In this document: piece by piece, positions 23,480 to 35,011 of the stretch
Numbering within the stretch: position 1 is the stretch's first letter
How the letters are laid out: the number at the start of each line of letters is the position of its first letter
NCBI GenBank assembly: GCA_001972305.1
Contig: BDDD01002682.1
Span: 124,001-188,000, forward strand
Source: Cephalotus follicularis
Taxonomy: Eukaryota; Streptophyta; Magnoliopsida; Oxalidales; Cephalotaceae
Direction of reading: 5' to 3'
Length of the DNA: 64,000 nucleotides
The notes under the pieces: model-generated
Told to the model about the DNA's origin: nothing
Database searches by the model: none
What the model saw: only the letters and a program-made list of their open reading frames with translations
Made by a program: the position numbers and the translations under genes

Positions 23480-23622
23480 GTTTAGCACGGCGACTAAACC
23501 AACAGCAGGTTACTAGCACAGTGGCTAAGTAATCAACAAGTTATTAGCACGGTGGCTAATAATCAACAGGTTATTAGCACGATGGCTAATAATCAACAGG
23601 TTATTAGCACGATGGCCAATAA
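23480..23622. repeat. Hairpin array with 30-base period in solo LTR B
   Basis: Successive stem-loops are GTTTAG/CTAAAC (23480-23499), TTACTAGC/GCTAAGTAA (about 23510-23532), and three units starting at 23541, 23571 and 23601. Those three have arms TTATTAGC/GCTAATAA around a 6-base loop such as ACGATG; the last has one mismatch. They are separated by AATCAACAGG-like spacers. Confidence 0.88.
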
Positions 23623-24007
23623 TCAACAGGTACAAGCATTTCACAGTACAAGTCAAGCAATTACATATAATTACTTGATCAATTATATTTGTTTAAAATA
23701 TACTTTTCCGTTCACAAGTTCTAATAAGTCATAAACTTAAAACAATACATTTCTCTGTCTTTGGAAATACTTCCCAAGCATTTTGATAATATATAAATTC
23801 ATATGTTGACAAATATACATTTTCGTACCCAAATGATCATAATAATCATGCAAGCTTTTCAAAATGGTTAAACACTTTTAGGAAAGCAACCATAATGCAA
23901 ATCACAGTAACAATGCAAACATATGCTCGGAATGTATCTAGGTTTGTTTCTAGAGTCATTTCAGGTATAACGACTCCTATTCAAGCGAAATTCTACTGTC
24001 CAGGAGG

Positions 24008-24140
24008 AAAGACGTCGATGTCATTCCTTAAGGCGTCGATGTCTTTTAGCCAAAAGCGTCAATCTTATGTACAAGTATTTTCAGGCGTATTGGACCCAAA
24101 GACGTCGATGTCTTATACAAAGGCGTCGATGTCTTTTTCA
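24008..24140. repeat. GTCGAC-core palindrome cluster B1
   Basis: Units AAAGACGTCGATGTC, AAGGCGTCGATGTCTTTT, AAAGACGTCGATGTCTTA and AAAGGCGTCGATGTCTTTTT. A further pair lies at about 24355-24398 (GGAGTCGATGTCTTT, AAAGACGTCGATGTCTTTT). Confidence 0.82.
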
Positions 24141-25129
24141 TACCAGAGAGTATCAGTACGCAAGTCTTGGTTTTAAAGGGTAAAATCCAACCTTTTAATC
24201 CCTCATATAAACGAATCCCACTCTCTAAACGTATAAGGTATGCTACTGGTTAATAATAACACATCCAGAACATCAATCCGAAATCAAACAGGTGATCTCA
24301 AGTGGCTTAAGTAGCCATCTGAAAAGAACTCCACAGTTTTATAATTTCCCAGAAAAGGAGTCGATGTCTTTATAAAAGACGTCGATGTCTTTTGCAACAC
24401 AGAACTTGGTTTCCACGATTTTAACACACCAAGCTATTAACAAATCCATCCTTTACACAACAGATTCACGCATTCATGTAGAAGTACATGCATGACCAAC
24501 TCAGTACATCACAGTAACATTACAACCAGTCCAGAATCTCAATCTAATCATTAACATGCAATTCACCATGGTGTACATTAACTTAGAACTCAAAATGCAC
24601 ATATAAATCCATCACTTTCCCCTACCTTAATGTTCCAAGTGAGGAACCAAAAAGTCCACCCCTTTTAGTATCCAAACAGGTCACAGCAGCTTCTCTAGGT
24701 CTGTCTCGTAGCTGCACCAGTGGTTCCAAGGTCCAAGCTCCAAGCTCCAAGCTCAACAATGGCACACACGCACTCACTGTTTTCTTTTGGTGTTATAAAA
24801 CGAGAGAGAGAAGTGGGGAGGTTTATCCTTATGCAGATGGCATCCCCAAATACCCTTCTACTGGCATTTAACAGGTCAGCCCCAAGATCTCTCCCACTTT
24901 CCTTCTTTCTGCACATTCTTTTTGTTTTCTAATCTCCCTTTTTGCAGGTTGCATGATAGGATGGCATAATTCCTTGCATGTTCCATGTGAGGGTAGGTTT
25001 TAGTGCTCCTGGTTAGTACACCAGCATGCTCAACACGTCAAAACGCACTTGAAAAGGCATTAGGTAAAGCCTCTAAACAATTCCCCTTGCATGTTACTCT
25101 GCCGACGAAGAACGTGATGGCCATTCTTA

Positions 25130-25292
25130 CAAAGGCGTCGACGTCTTTCCTTAGACGTCGATGTCTTTTCCAGTTTGGTAAGAAGGTGTCGATGCCTTCT
25201 CCCAATGTCAACGCGCATGTCCCTTCATTCACGTGCACCCTGGTTCCAATAGGCGTCGAAGTCTTTCCAAAAGACGTCAATGTCTTTATCCC
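25130..25292. repeat. GTCGAC-core palindrome cluster B3
   Basis: Units AAAGGCGTCGACGTCTTT, TAGACGTCGATGTCTTTT, GGTGTCGATGCC, AGGCGTCGAAGTCTTT and AAAGACGTCAATGTCTTT. The cluster sits at the position equivalent to A3 in solo LTR A. Confidence 0.82.
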
Positions 25293-25462
25293 AGAACAAC
25301 GCCGTTTCCAGCCTTTTAACACACATTCCATTACCAAAGTCATAAGTAGGGTTGTAAGCATCTTTTGAGTTCAAACTCGACATTCTCATTATATCAAGTT
25401 TTTAAGGATTACATCATAAATGGAAATATTACATTCAGGAAAATACTGGGCGTTAAAATAAG

Positions 25463-26176
25463 ACTTATATAATATCCAATATTATAAAACATAAATAAAA
25501 CAAATGCCATAAATAATAACCAATCATACAATTTAATTTGAGGATTGTTAACTGATCAAACTCTCATTAAATCAAGCAATGATTTTTGATTTTCTAAGAG
25601 CCAAAATGTATAAAATCCAATTTTATTAAAAACAGTTTTTTTTTTTAAAATGATGTCGACTCTTCATAGAACGCGTCGACGCATTTCATGAAAACTAGTG
25701 GAAAAAGGCGTCAATGCATAACACAAGCATCAATGAATTTCTCAAGAACTGTTGAAAAAGGCGTCGACGTTTAACAAGAACATCGATGCGTTTCACGAGA
25801 ACATGAACAAGACATCGACGTCTATCAAGAACGTCGACGCGTTTCCTGGGAACCTGAACAAGACATCAACATCTATCAAGAACGTCGGCGTCTTTAACCC
25901 CCTGGGCAGTTTCTGCACTTCAAAATATACAGAAAATAATGGTTTAGACTTTGGCATTCCATTCTGGCAATCCATACTGCACTATGCACGTTCCAAACAT
26001 AATTCTAAACACATTATATCAAATTCACTAGGTCAAAAACACAATGAAATCAAATTTCATGCAATTTTCACTAAGGCACTTTGAAAATCTAGTTTGATCA
26101 TAAAACATCTCCAACAATTAAACCGTTAATCAGTTCATCATCTAAAGCATAAATTCAATAAAGGATGATGTGGGAC
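25463..26176 (-). other. 5' leader of the Angela-like element next to the primer site, with a palindrome cluster
   Basis: Non-coding leader. About 25651-25895 holds seven or more units of the GTCGAC type, including a perfect GCGTCGACGC at 25673-25682, AGGCGTCGACGTTT, AGACATCGACGTCT and GAACGTCGACGCGTTTC. It starts about 280 nucleotides downstream of the primer site. A reading frame crosses it (25752-26084, plus strand), but its repetitive Thr-Ser-rich translation just reflects the motif array. Confidence 0.75.
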
Positions 26177-26188
26177 GCTCTGATACCA
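26177..26188 (-). other. Primer binding site (initiator Met tRNA) of the Angela-like element
   Basis: Minus strand TGGTATCAGAGC, one base inside the LTR end at 26190. Perfect complement to the plant initiator Met tRNA 3' end. Confidence 0.93.
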
Positions 26189-26189
26189 C

Positions 26190-28335
26190 TGATGGAAACG
26201 GATAAACCGAATCCGGTGCCAAAAACGGACTTAGGCATATAGGGTGTAGAACAAAACATTTTCATACAAACATGGCAGCGGAAGAACACCCAAGTAAAAT
26301 AAAAAACAGTCCATAAGGCATGTCCACAGACCACATGGATCACCACATCATCAACAGAATTGAATTGGTGTCACCATAGCAAACAATGGTGACACACAAG
26401 CATGGCAAGAAGAAAAGGACCAAGACATATACCAGCGGGTGAAGGCTCCTTCTTTCTTTGCCGCTACACGCTTGAGTAGATTCCCTCTTTGATCTTCTCC
26501 AAGTCACTGGAACAACATGCAATCCAACCAGCAATAACCAAGAACAAAGTGTATGAACTCTCTCTCTCTCACTAAGCTTAGAGAAGGTAAATTGATATTG
26601 ACCAATGAAGTCAATAATCAATCCACCCTAGATAAGCTCTTGCTTGGTGTATCACAGATGAAAGGAACACACTCTGCAAAGAGAAAATCAAAGTCACTTG
26701 CCCAGCAAAAACAAAACTTCTCCCATTTACATTTTCTGCAGAAAATACTTATCACTAGCCTCCTCTTTCTCTTTCCCACTCTCCCATTCACTTAGGATCA
26801 TGGTCCTCACTCCTAGGGAGTCTGTGGCCATGATCCCCACGTTCCCATAACATGGCTGCTGGAGATGAGAGAGAAAACATGCCCACAAAGTGAGCTCGTG
26901 CACAGGTTGCACGTTCTGCTCAAAGACATCAACGCCTTCCAAAGGACATCGACGCTCATGCAATGTGGCACTAAAATACATCGACGCTTTCTAAAAGACA
27001 TTGACGTCTTTAAAAACGTTAAGCATCGATGTCTTTCTAAAAGACGTCGACGCTTTCTCTGGATAGTGAAGCAATAAGAGTCTAACTCTTTTAGTGATCC
27101 CATGTACCCTTCGAATATTGGTTTTAGTAAGATCAAACATATGTGTTTCCACAAAATGCAAAATCCACATAACATATATTTGACACCAAGATTTAATATG
27201 TCCAACATATTAAAGAACTAATCATTATAAGGCAAAGACCCTTTTAAAATCTTGGTCAAAACAAGAGGTGTTCTTAAATTACCGAAATACCCCTTGGGTC
27301 CGGTTTAGCCATTCTAAATGGTCCTTGACCAATTTAAATGCTATTGGAATAATATCCAAATATTATCCACATGGAAAAATTAATCTAATTAATTTTCCCA
27401 CACCTCATAAACCCCAGATTTTCTAAGTCATCGGTTCGCGTGTACTATAATCCCTTGTCATGCTTGGCCCCGATTGAGGTCTAGGGTAAGGATATGTGTC
27501 AACCTTAGATAATACCTCAATGGCTAAAATATCTGATCATTACTAGGACCTTTGGTAAACTCTCCGGAAATCTAATTTCCAGTCTACCTCAACCTTGGCC
27601 AAGGATTTCATAAGTCCAAAGTATAATCAGACCATAATAGGGCCAATCACCTTCGCTGAGGTATGACAATCCCATATTGCGCACTCACTTATATCCGTAT
27701 AGATTCGATCATACCCAAAGACCACCCGATTGCCAACCCTGCATAAGAACTGGGTAAGGTGGAGATCAAAGCATAACCGTCTCCATACAATATAGAGTAG
27801 TCGCTCAGGTCTAAGGATCAGACGAGTTTAAGAACTCGCTAAGTGATGATCACTTATACACAAACGCAACAAGCAGGAGTCACTACTGACACGAGAATAG
27901 CGACTATCCAAATAGTGTCTCCTACGCGGGTCCAGTTCAGTGTACACGCTCCCAGCGCGCGCCCCGTATTTGCCCTAGTGTCCAAAATAGGTGGTAGTGA
28001 GAGAATCCATCCTCCAATTCCATTAGCAGGCAACATACGCACAAGTCTATCCAGTTCACTAATGCCCACAAAGTGAACCTATGACTTGGAACAAAATTGA
28101 CATAAGGAATAAGGTAACCAGTCTCACAGCCTCCATGCCAGGCATCCAACCTTATGTCAGGGTATCACAAGTATAAGTAGGTAATTAATAAACTACTTCA
28201 ATTATGTGATAAAATACAAGTGATATTGCCATAACAAATTAGCACGCATCATATATAAGGAATAAGATTGTTTCATACAAGAACAGATATAAAATGACAG
28301 TCCATCAAAGGGCTTGTCGGTCACTATATCTAACA
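26190..28335 (-). repeat. 5' LTR of the Angela-like element
   Basis: Same ends as the 3' LTR, TGATGGAAACGG to CTATATCTAACA on the plus strand, directly followed by the target duplication GTTAG (28336-28340). On the sense strand the palindrome cluster lies about 1.28-1.41 kb into the 2.15 kb LTR. No gene is present. Confidence 0.93.
26922..27058. repeat. GTCGAC-core palindrome cluster in copia LTR (5' copy)
   Basis: Six units: AAGACATCAACGCC, GGACATCGACGCTC, TACATCGACGCTTT, AGACATTGACGTCTTT, AGCATCGATGTCTTT and AGACGTCGACGCTTT. Compared with the 3' LTR this copy has one extra unit, which shows that unit number changes even between LTRs of one element. Confidence 0.82.
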
Positions 28336-29021
28336 GTTAGAACATGTTGGTCTCTTGGATGAGCTAAGTGATTGTGAAAAATTTTGTGTGCAAAACCGAA
28401 ATAAGGGAGGCTTCTTCGGGAAAGTTTTGTGTGCCTTTTAATGTAGAAATTAGTGGCTATTTTGGGCACACAAATTGGGCAAAAAATAGTGCACCCATTT
28501 TGTTGATAAGATTACTTAGAGTTGACTCGCACAGATTGGGAAAAAAATTGTGCACCCATTGTGTTGATAAGATTTTTTAAAGTTGACTTAGGAAGGTGCA
28601 ATTTAGGTGACCTTGCCTTGGGCAATTGGAGGAGTTTGGGTGCAGCAATTGGAGGAGCTTTGGAGCTTCTTTTTGGGACAAAATGAAGGCTGCCCGAGCA
28701 CTTTGGAAAGCAACCTTGGAGGAGCCAAAACTTAGAGCTAAGGAAAGGAATCCACTTGTTATGACAAAGTGATTGAGCCATCAACGAGGGTATGGTTTCC
28801 TTTACTATGTTCTTGCCGAATTGGATTCGGTTTTGTATATGTGTGCTTGACTAGTTAGTTTAGTTCAATTGAATATTAAACGGAGATCTTGGGACTTTTA
28901 TTTTTGTATTAGGATGTTAGTATGATCCTGGAATTGGAGTCTTGGATGGTTTAAAAATTAAAATTCTACCTAATAGCATCCTAGGCCCAAAATTGACAAA
29001 AATCCAAATGGTTTTCTAACA
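28336..29021 (+). mobile_element. Copia LTR fragment H, right part
   Basis: Continuation of 14904-15484 after the nested Angela-like element. The tail, about 28850-29021, resembles the F LTR tail around 52600-52774 and ends TTTTCTAACA. Nothing coding is visible. Confidence 0.55.
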
Positions 29022-29038
29022 GGTGGGAGGATGGAGTA

Positions 29039-30249
29039 TGTAATCCCCATTATTTGTATGTTACGGTATTGTACGGTATTGTATTTATGGATGGCATGGA
29101 ATGCATATGGTATTATGTTATTTTCACTTTTATGGCTGTTTTTGGGTTGTGTGGGTTCAATCGAGCCTATAGAGTATTTCTGGGTTTTCCCCTTAAAGGA
29201 GCCTTTATATAGGTTAACTCCTTTTGTTCTTCTCCTTTCCTTTATAGAGTGAGTGATAGAGTGAGTTATAGAGAGAGACGTCAGAATCGAGCGAGGAAGG
29301 GCTTGTTGGGTTCACGACAGAGTTTGGAACTTGAAGGAAGGATCAGAATAAGGATTCAACGACAAATACCGTCCATTCTTTGTTCTCAACAGTTTTAGGT
29401 AGGTTTTATATATATATATGCTTTGAACTCATGCATTATGTTGAATTGAATGGTTATATGGTTATGGACTGATTTATATATGTTAGATGGAAGAGTTAGG
29501 TTGATTGTTATGGTTGATAACGGGTTAGAATGGAGATCAGAGAGAGATTAGTGAGTTTTGGGACATTTAGCCCCAATCTCCTTTCTCTCTTGATTATTGG
29601 TTTATGGGTATGGATTTCAGTGTTTTGAAGCTGTTCTTCAGTTATAATCAATCGTTGGAGCTTATAGCTTCCTTTGGATCAAGTTTTAAACGGTTTAAAT
29701 GGATTTGGATTGATTTTGAACTGTCAGTAGCTGAAAACATCAAGATTGTAAACCCCGTAACCGTCGGCGCTTTTGTTAAACCATCGACGCTTAACCTAAA
29801 CTCTTAAACCGTTGACGCTTTGGCCATAAACCCTAACTGTCGATGCTTTGTGTAAAGTGACGGTGCTTTGTGCCCTGTTTTACACAAAACAACATGTTTT
29901 CAACCTCTTTTCAACCCCAAACTCTTTTATCTTCAAATGGGTTCAATAGGAAACTTTCCTAAGGCTGTGTAACCTATGTGAACCATATTTTAACACAACT
30001 GATCTTCAAATCAATCTTCAAAATGAATTGCTTAGTATGTGGTTAGGTTAGTTCATTTGAGATTTTTGGACGCGAATCTCCTAGTTGGACCTCCTCTATA
30101 ACTTTTTATTAATTCCGATAGGGACCGAGATATGGTATGGATGCTATGGATGGTTATGGAAATGGTTTTGACGGATGGATCCCACATGATCCTTTATGGT
30201 TAGGTCCCTATCTTTTAAATGGTTTTATGGTTATGAATTTATGGTTTGA
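29039..30249 (+). mobile_element. LTR1, 5' part of a gypsy-type LTR
   Basis: Begins TGTAATCCCC. It aligns by eye with LTR2 (30250 onward) through about 30249, where LTR2 interrupts it. Shared features include the GGAGCCT...ATATAGG stretch and a GAGAGAG-rich region. No coding domain is visible; the reading frame at 29604-29807 runs across the palindrome cluster. Confidence 0.7.
29757..29880. repeat. GCGTCGACGC-type motif cluster in LTR1
   Basis: Degraded units of the AAGCGTCGACGCTT class, with about 25-base spacing: CCGTCGGCGCTTTT, CCATCGACGCTTAA, CCGTTGACGCTTTG, CTGTCGATGCTTTG and GTGACGGTGCTTTG. The GCTT arm is better kept than the other arm. Confidence 0.72.
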
Positions 30250-31013
30250 TGTAAGCCCCGGATTCTAGATGTACGGAATTGTATGTATTTATGTATGGTA
30301 TTGTACAATATGGTATTGATGGATGGTATGGATTATATGGTATTTTCCCCTTTTCTGATTATTTATGGGTAGGAGGGGTTCAATTGAACCTAAGCGTAGT
30401 TTTTGATATTTTCGCCTAAAGGAGCCTATATCTATATATAGGCGAGTTATCTATTTCATTCTCAATTCCTTTTCTCTTTCCCCTTTTAGAGAGTGTGAGT
30501 AAGTGAGTTAGAGAGAGAATGGGCGAAATCGAGAAAGGAAGGAGTCTTTGGGATCGTGGCAGAGCGTATAACTTAAAGGGAAAAGCAGAACAAGGATTTG
30601 AGCAGCATATCAGCTTGTTCTTCATTCTCAATAGTTTTGAGGTAGGTTCTACGTATATGCTTTGAATCCGTGCATTTTAAATGGATTGAATGGATTTTTA
30701 TGGTTCTGGGTAGCTGTATACATGCTAGATGAATGAACTAGGGTGTTTGTTGTGGTTTAAAATGGATTGAAAGGGGAATCAGAGAGATAATTGAGAGCTT
30801 TAGGTTTACAGGCCTAATCCCTTCTCTCTCTAGATTCACGGATTACGAGTATGGATCTGAAGGGTTAAAGTCATTTTTGTGTTACTATCGAGCTTAGGGG
30901 CTTATAGCTACCTTTGGATCAGATTTTAAACAGATTTTAAATGGATTTTATAGACTGTTTGATGAACTGCCTGCTGCTATCAAACCGTTGAGGCTTTGGC
31001 TAGAGGCATTGGC
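30250..31013 (+). mobile_element. LTR2, segment 1
   Basis: Begins TGTAAGCCCCGG, matching the G1 LTR start and complementary to the GGGGCTTGACA end seen at 14903. It is interrupted at 31014 by solo LTR J and continues at 33845. No gene is visible. Confidence 0.7.
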
Positions 31014-31875
31014 TGTAATACCCTGCTTGTTCGTATATGTGTTTTGTGGACTTTTATATATATGTTTATTTTCGGGCATTTTAATTTGTTTTATTTTTTA
31101 GTCCGATTGCCCTGTGTTTTGGGCTTATGTGATTTGGGTTATTTGATACTAGCCTAAATTTTGGATATGTTAAAGTAATGTTGGGTTGGGCTTATGTTTA
31201 TAACTTTTATTTTATCAAAACTTTATTTTATTTTACAATTTTGAAAATATTAAAACAATTCCCTTTTATTTTAAAATCCTTTTATCTTATTTTCCTTTAT
31301 TCCTTTTCTTTTTCTTTTTCTTTTCTTTCTTCTTTCTTTCTTTCCTTTCTTTCCCTCTTTCTCCCGTAACACTCTCTCCTTCCTTCTTATCTCGCACGGT
31401 TTCTATCCAATTTCCTTATCAATCTCCTAAAAATCCTCCCTTCTTCCTTATGTGATCAGATTATGTTTCCAACTTCATCATTCTTCCCTCAATTCTCTCT
31501 TCTTTTTCCCGTTTAAGAATGCCTTTGTCATGGTGTGGATGTCAATTGAATTCCCTAGCCTGTCATTGTCGAAACTCCAAGCTGGGATTGGTATGTTCTT
31601 GTGTTGATTCGTTCTTCATCAGTATCAGGTTTGTTGATGTCATTAGTTGTCTTTTGGTTACACTTTCTTTGACAAGTTTTGAGATATGTACTTGTTCTCT
31701 TTCCTTTCATCTTCTGTGTATAGCCGGTTAACAATTGTTCAGTGGTATTCTTTCTGTTGTCTCTGGGTTCTTAATACCATTAGAGGTTAGTGAATCTTAC
31801 TGTGATGGTTACTTCTATGTTGTTATAAATTCAGTTGTGCTCAATAGGTTGTTAGAGTCTCTTGGTTTTGATTCC

Positions 31876-31920
<45 letters not shown>

Positions 31921-33839
31921 CTGTCATTGTATTCCAAGTCTGTCAGTATGTTTTAAATACCATGGACATGTCATAATCTGGTTTTAAATATCTGTTAATG
32001 ATAATGTGCAGAAATTTGGACTTGTACATATGCATATGTTTAAAGGTTCTTCCATATCTCTTGAAGTTAATCACTACCTGTATGCTTCTTCATGTCAATT
32101 ATGTGTTTTTGCGTCATCTACAGATCATATAATGTCTCATGAATATGTTCATATGTCTCTAGTATGATGTTATTCATGATTGGGCAGTTTTTGTGTTGAA
32201 AATTTCAAGTTTCTGCTGTTCTGTCGTCCAAAACAGTTGGCTATTTTTTTTTTAACAGTCAGCTGGTTTGGTTGAGTAGTCGGCTACCATATGAAAGTAG
32301 TCAGCTGTTTCTGTTGAGTAGTCGGCTGGCCCTATCGAACAGTCGGGTACCAAGCTTCGACAGCCGACTGCAGCTCTGTGACAGTCGGCTGTTTTGCCCA
32401 GAAAAATTTATGTTTTCAACTGTTTTGATCCGTTTGTTCACCGAATCAATCCGGGTCTTTTCTAAACACTATAATGAGTCTGTTTAATGTCTCTAATGTT
32501 TCTTAGACCCTTATATGAATGGTTTTGGGTGTCTTTTAGATTGTTGTGCTTCAAAGGGGAGTTGAATTAACAATCTTTTCGTAAGTGATTTTGTGAACGC
32601 ATAAGGTACGGATTTTTATCGTTTCTTTGGCTATCTGTTTTTTTTAATCAAAATAAAATCAGTTTTGCTTCTATGCTATGTTCCTTCATTTTATGCACTT
32701 GATTATGTTTCGGAAATAAAGTTGGTTTTTGAAATTTTATGAATTTAAATGTTCCTGAATTTATTTTTATGCTATGATACGTTACGATATGTTATGAAAT
32801 GATCATCTCTTTATCACGAAAAATAAATGAGTTGATGTTTTGACTATGAAATGTATGTTATGATATCGTTGTGAACAAATTTCAAATATGTTGTGAAAGC
32901 GTATCTATGTGTTTTTAATTGATTTTGTTAAATCGAAGTTTTCTAAATGATTGACTACTGAGTATTGTACCCACCTATGGGGCGTACCATAGGCATGTCG
33001 TAGGCCTGGCACAGGGACATGACACTTCCGTAGTGGTGTGATTAGTCTACGGTGTCTCTGAATGTTATGAATAAATCTCATGAGGTGGATTTATGGATCT
33101 GCTATGTATGATAGAGGCGTATGAATCGATTCTAGTATATGATATGTGATATGAAATGATATGTGAGAATTGACTTGTATAGTGCCATACACTTCAATTC
33201 TAATGGGCATGTGGAATTAGCGCCTCCCTTGCCAATATATGTTATGAAATGTGATATGTATGTGGCTCAATATGACTTTATCAATCATGAAATGATGTTT
33301 TTGAGATGTTTCGTAAATGTTTCGAAAGATATGAAAATTGGCATTTTATGGAAACTCTAATATGATTAAACTATTTTAATTACTTAAGATTTCTGTTATG
33401 AATTTTATCGAAATCTTACTGCTTCTAAACTTATCGTTTACTTTTTTTTCTTTCCTTATCCGTACTGAGGTTTCCTCAGCCGCGTTTTGTTTTCCATGCG
33501 GCAGGTTATCAGGAGCAGCGGGGGATTGTGTGAATGAGAGTTGGCCACCTTATGTCATGGATCCCTAGGAGTGTGATCCTTATGTGTCTTTGATTTTTAG
33601 TGGTCATGAACAATATGCTATTTTGGTTTATGTTTCGGTATTTGACTTTTGACATATGTTAAGCTTTAAGTTTTATGTTCTGAATAGTTTTTCAGTAATT
33701 TTATGACCGCCACGTTTTGGCTAATAAAGTAAGGTTTATGTTCAGTTAAAGTTATGTTTATGTTCAGATAAATTATGCTATGTTATGGTAGGTTTTGTAT
33801 TATGACCTGTGACGACTCCCGCCATCCTGGGGTGTTACA
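31014..33839 (+). mobile_element. Solo LTR J (2.83 kb)
   Basis: Runs TGTAATACCCTG to GGGGTGTTACA, with the perfect target duplication TTGGC (31009-31013 and 33840-33844). It has no coding domain, primer site or second LTR. It has a TA microsatellite at about 31876-31918, a palindrome cluster at 32258-32396 and an AATAAAG-like sequence near 33722. Reading frames here are short and unconvincing. K is a truncated relative. Confidence 0.85.
32258..32396. repeat. CAGTCGACTG-type palindrome cluster in J
   Basis: Units ACAGTCAGCTGG, GTAGTCGGCTACC, GTAGTCAGCTGTTT, GTAGTCGGCTGG, ACAGTCGGGTACC, GACAGCCGACTGC and GACAGTCGGCTGTTTT. TTGAGTAGTCGGCT recurs. The core is usually GTCGGC rather than the perfect GTCGAC. 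Confidence 0.8.
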
Positions 33840-33844
33840 TTGGC

Positions 33845-35011
33845 ACTTTGATCGCACAAACTGTTGACTCTTCCATGTAAACGGTCGACGCTTAGTGGCC
33901 AAATCGTCGACGCTTTTGATTAAAGCATTGACGCTTAATTTGTTTCCAAACGGTAGGGCACTACACTTAAGGCGCAACTCCTTAACCGTTGATGCCTAAC
34001 ATGAAATCGGAGATGCGTATACGCTAACAGCCGATGCTTTGGACGAAGCAGACGGCTCTTAGCGCCCTGTTTCTAGCAAAACCACATTATTTCGCCCCTT
34101 TTCAACCTCAAATGCTTTTATTTTCAAATGGATTCCATAAGAAGCTTCCCTAAGGCTTTGAAGCCTATGTGAATCCTCTTTTGGCTCTTTTAACTAAATC
34201 TTTAAATAAAAGTTTCAATAAAAGAGTTTTCTTCAAGTGGTTTTCAATAAATGGTTAGGATAGCTCAATTGGAACATCTGGACGCGGATATCCTAATTGG
34301 ACTCCCTCTCCATTGTTTTACAACTTCGATAGGGGCCAAGAAAATGGTTATGGAAAATGGTTTTTGAAAATGGTTTTGATAGATGGATCATATGTGATAC
34401 TTTATGGTTAGGTCTCTATCCTTTAAATGGAAATATAGTTATAGGCTACGAGTATGGTACGACTATGATTGATGGTTTGTTATGGTTGATACTTAATGGG
34501 ATAACCCATTCATAATCTTCATTTTCGTTATGAAGAATTATGGGTGTAGGCCACATATTATGGATATGGTAATCCTCCCTTTTTGGGTGACCTACGGGCA
34601 TCACCGCATTGTGGATGGATATGGATAGGCATGGATATGGATATGGCATAGATCGTACAGATCTTTATTATGGGCTAGTACCTTCGGGACTAGTATTATT
34701 GTATGGTATGGATTATGTGGTCGGTTTTATCCTATGCTCCTCACGGCTATGATATGAAGGGTGTATAGACGGTGGGGAGTACTATATCGGGCCTAAGAGG
34801 TAGAGAAGTACTTGACTCTATGGATTGATTGTCCCCATGGATGGTTATGGATTATTTTATGAAGTGTCTGCAGGCCTATGACCTTTGATGTGATTTAGGA
34901 CTAGCTAAGATACCTTCTCTTAGTGACAGCTGGTATACTGACGCTGTCCACAATTAGCATGTCATGCATATATATATATAATTGCTGCATTTCATAGCAT
35001 ATAGTATAGCC
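33845..35011 (+). mobile_element. LTR2, segment 2
   Basis: Resumes LTR2 after J and continues to the next insertion at 35012. About 33870-34065 holds GCTT-class units, such as ACGGTCGACGCTTA and ATCGTCGACGCTTTT. The remainder (34441-34980) is rich in ATGG-type low-complexity sequence and matches 14314-14530 by eye. No coding domain is visible. Confidence 0.65.

Larger units (their letters stand above)
22771..25457 (-). mobile_element. Solo LTR B (gypsy-type, 2.69 kb)
   Basis: Runs TGTCACACCCCG to GGCGTTAAA (terminal CA changed to AA), flanked by the target duplication ATAAG (22766-22770 and 25458-25462). It is the same family as A and C: shared ends, stem-loop at 23158-23182, the GACCGTCGCCACCTCCTG block, hairpin array and three palindrome clusters. 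No coding domain, primer site or second LTR was seen. Its sense strand is probably minus. Confidence 0.88.
15485..28335 (-). mobile_element. Complete Angela-like Ty1-copia retrotransposon
   Basis: Two LTRs of 2129 and 2146 bases flank a Met-tRNA primer site, gag, protease, integrase, reverse transcriptase, RNase H and a polypurine tract, all on the minus strand. Integrase before reverse transcriptase defines Ty1-copia. Gag sequence, RT motifs and long LTRs resemble the BARE-1/Angela lineage. The 5-base target duplication GTTAG is intact on both sides (15480-15484 and 28336-28340). Solo LTR B is inserted in the leader. The coding frame has only about five visible stops and one frameshift, so this is one of the youngest intact structures here. 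Confidence 0.92.

Noticed and set aside
23541..23622. CRISPR-like regular repeats
   Set aside because: The 30-base units are direct tandem copies without unique spacers, lie in a plant LTR, and have no cas genes nearby.
25752..26084. 110-codon frame with repeated NKTSTSIKNV-like stretches
   Set aside because: The repetition follows the DNA palindrome array in the leader; no start context or homology supports a gene.
31876..31918. Possible centromeric or satellite array
   Set aside because: It is only a TA microsatellite; no long tandem satellite is visible in the window.
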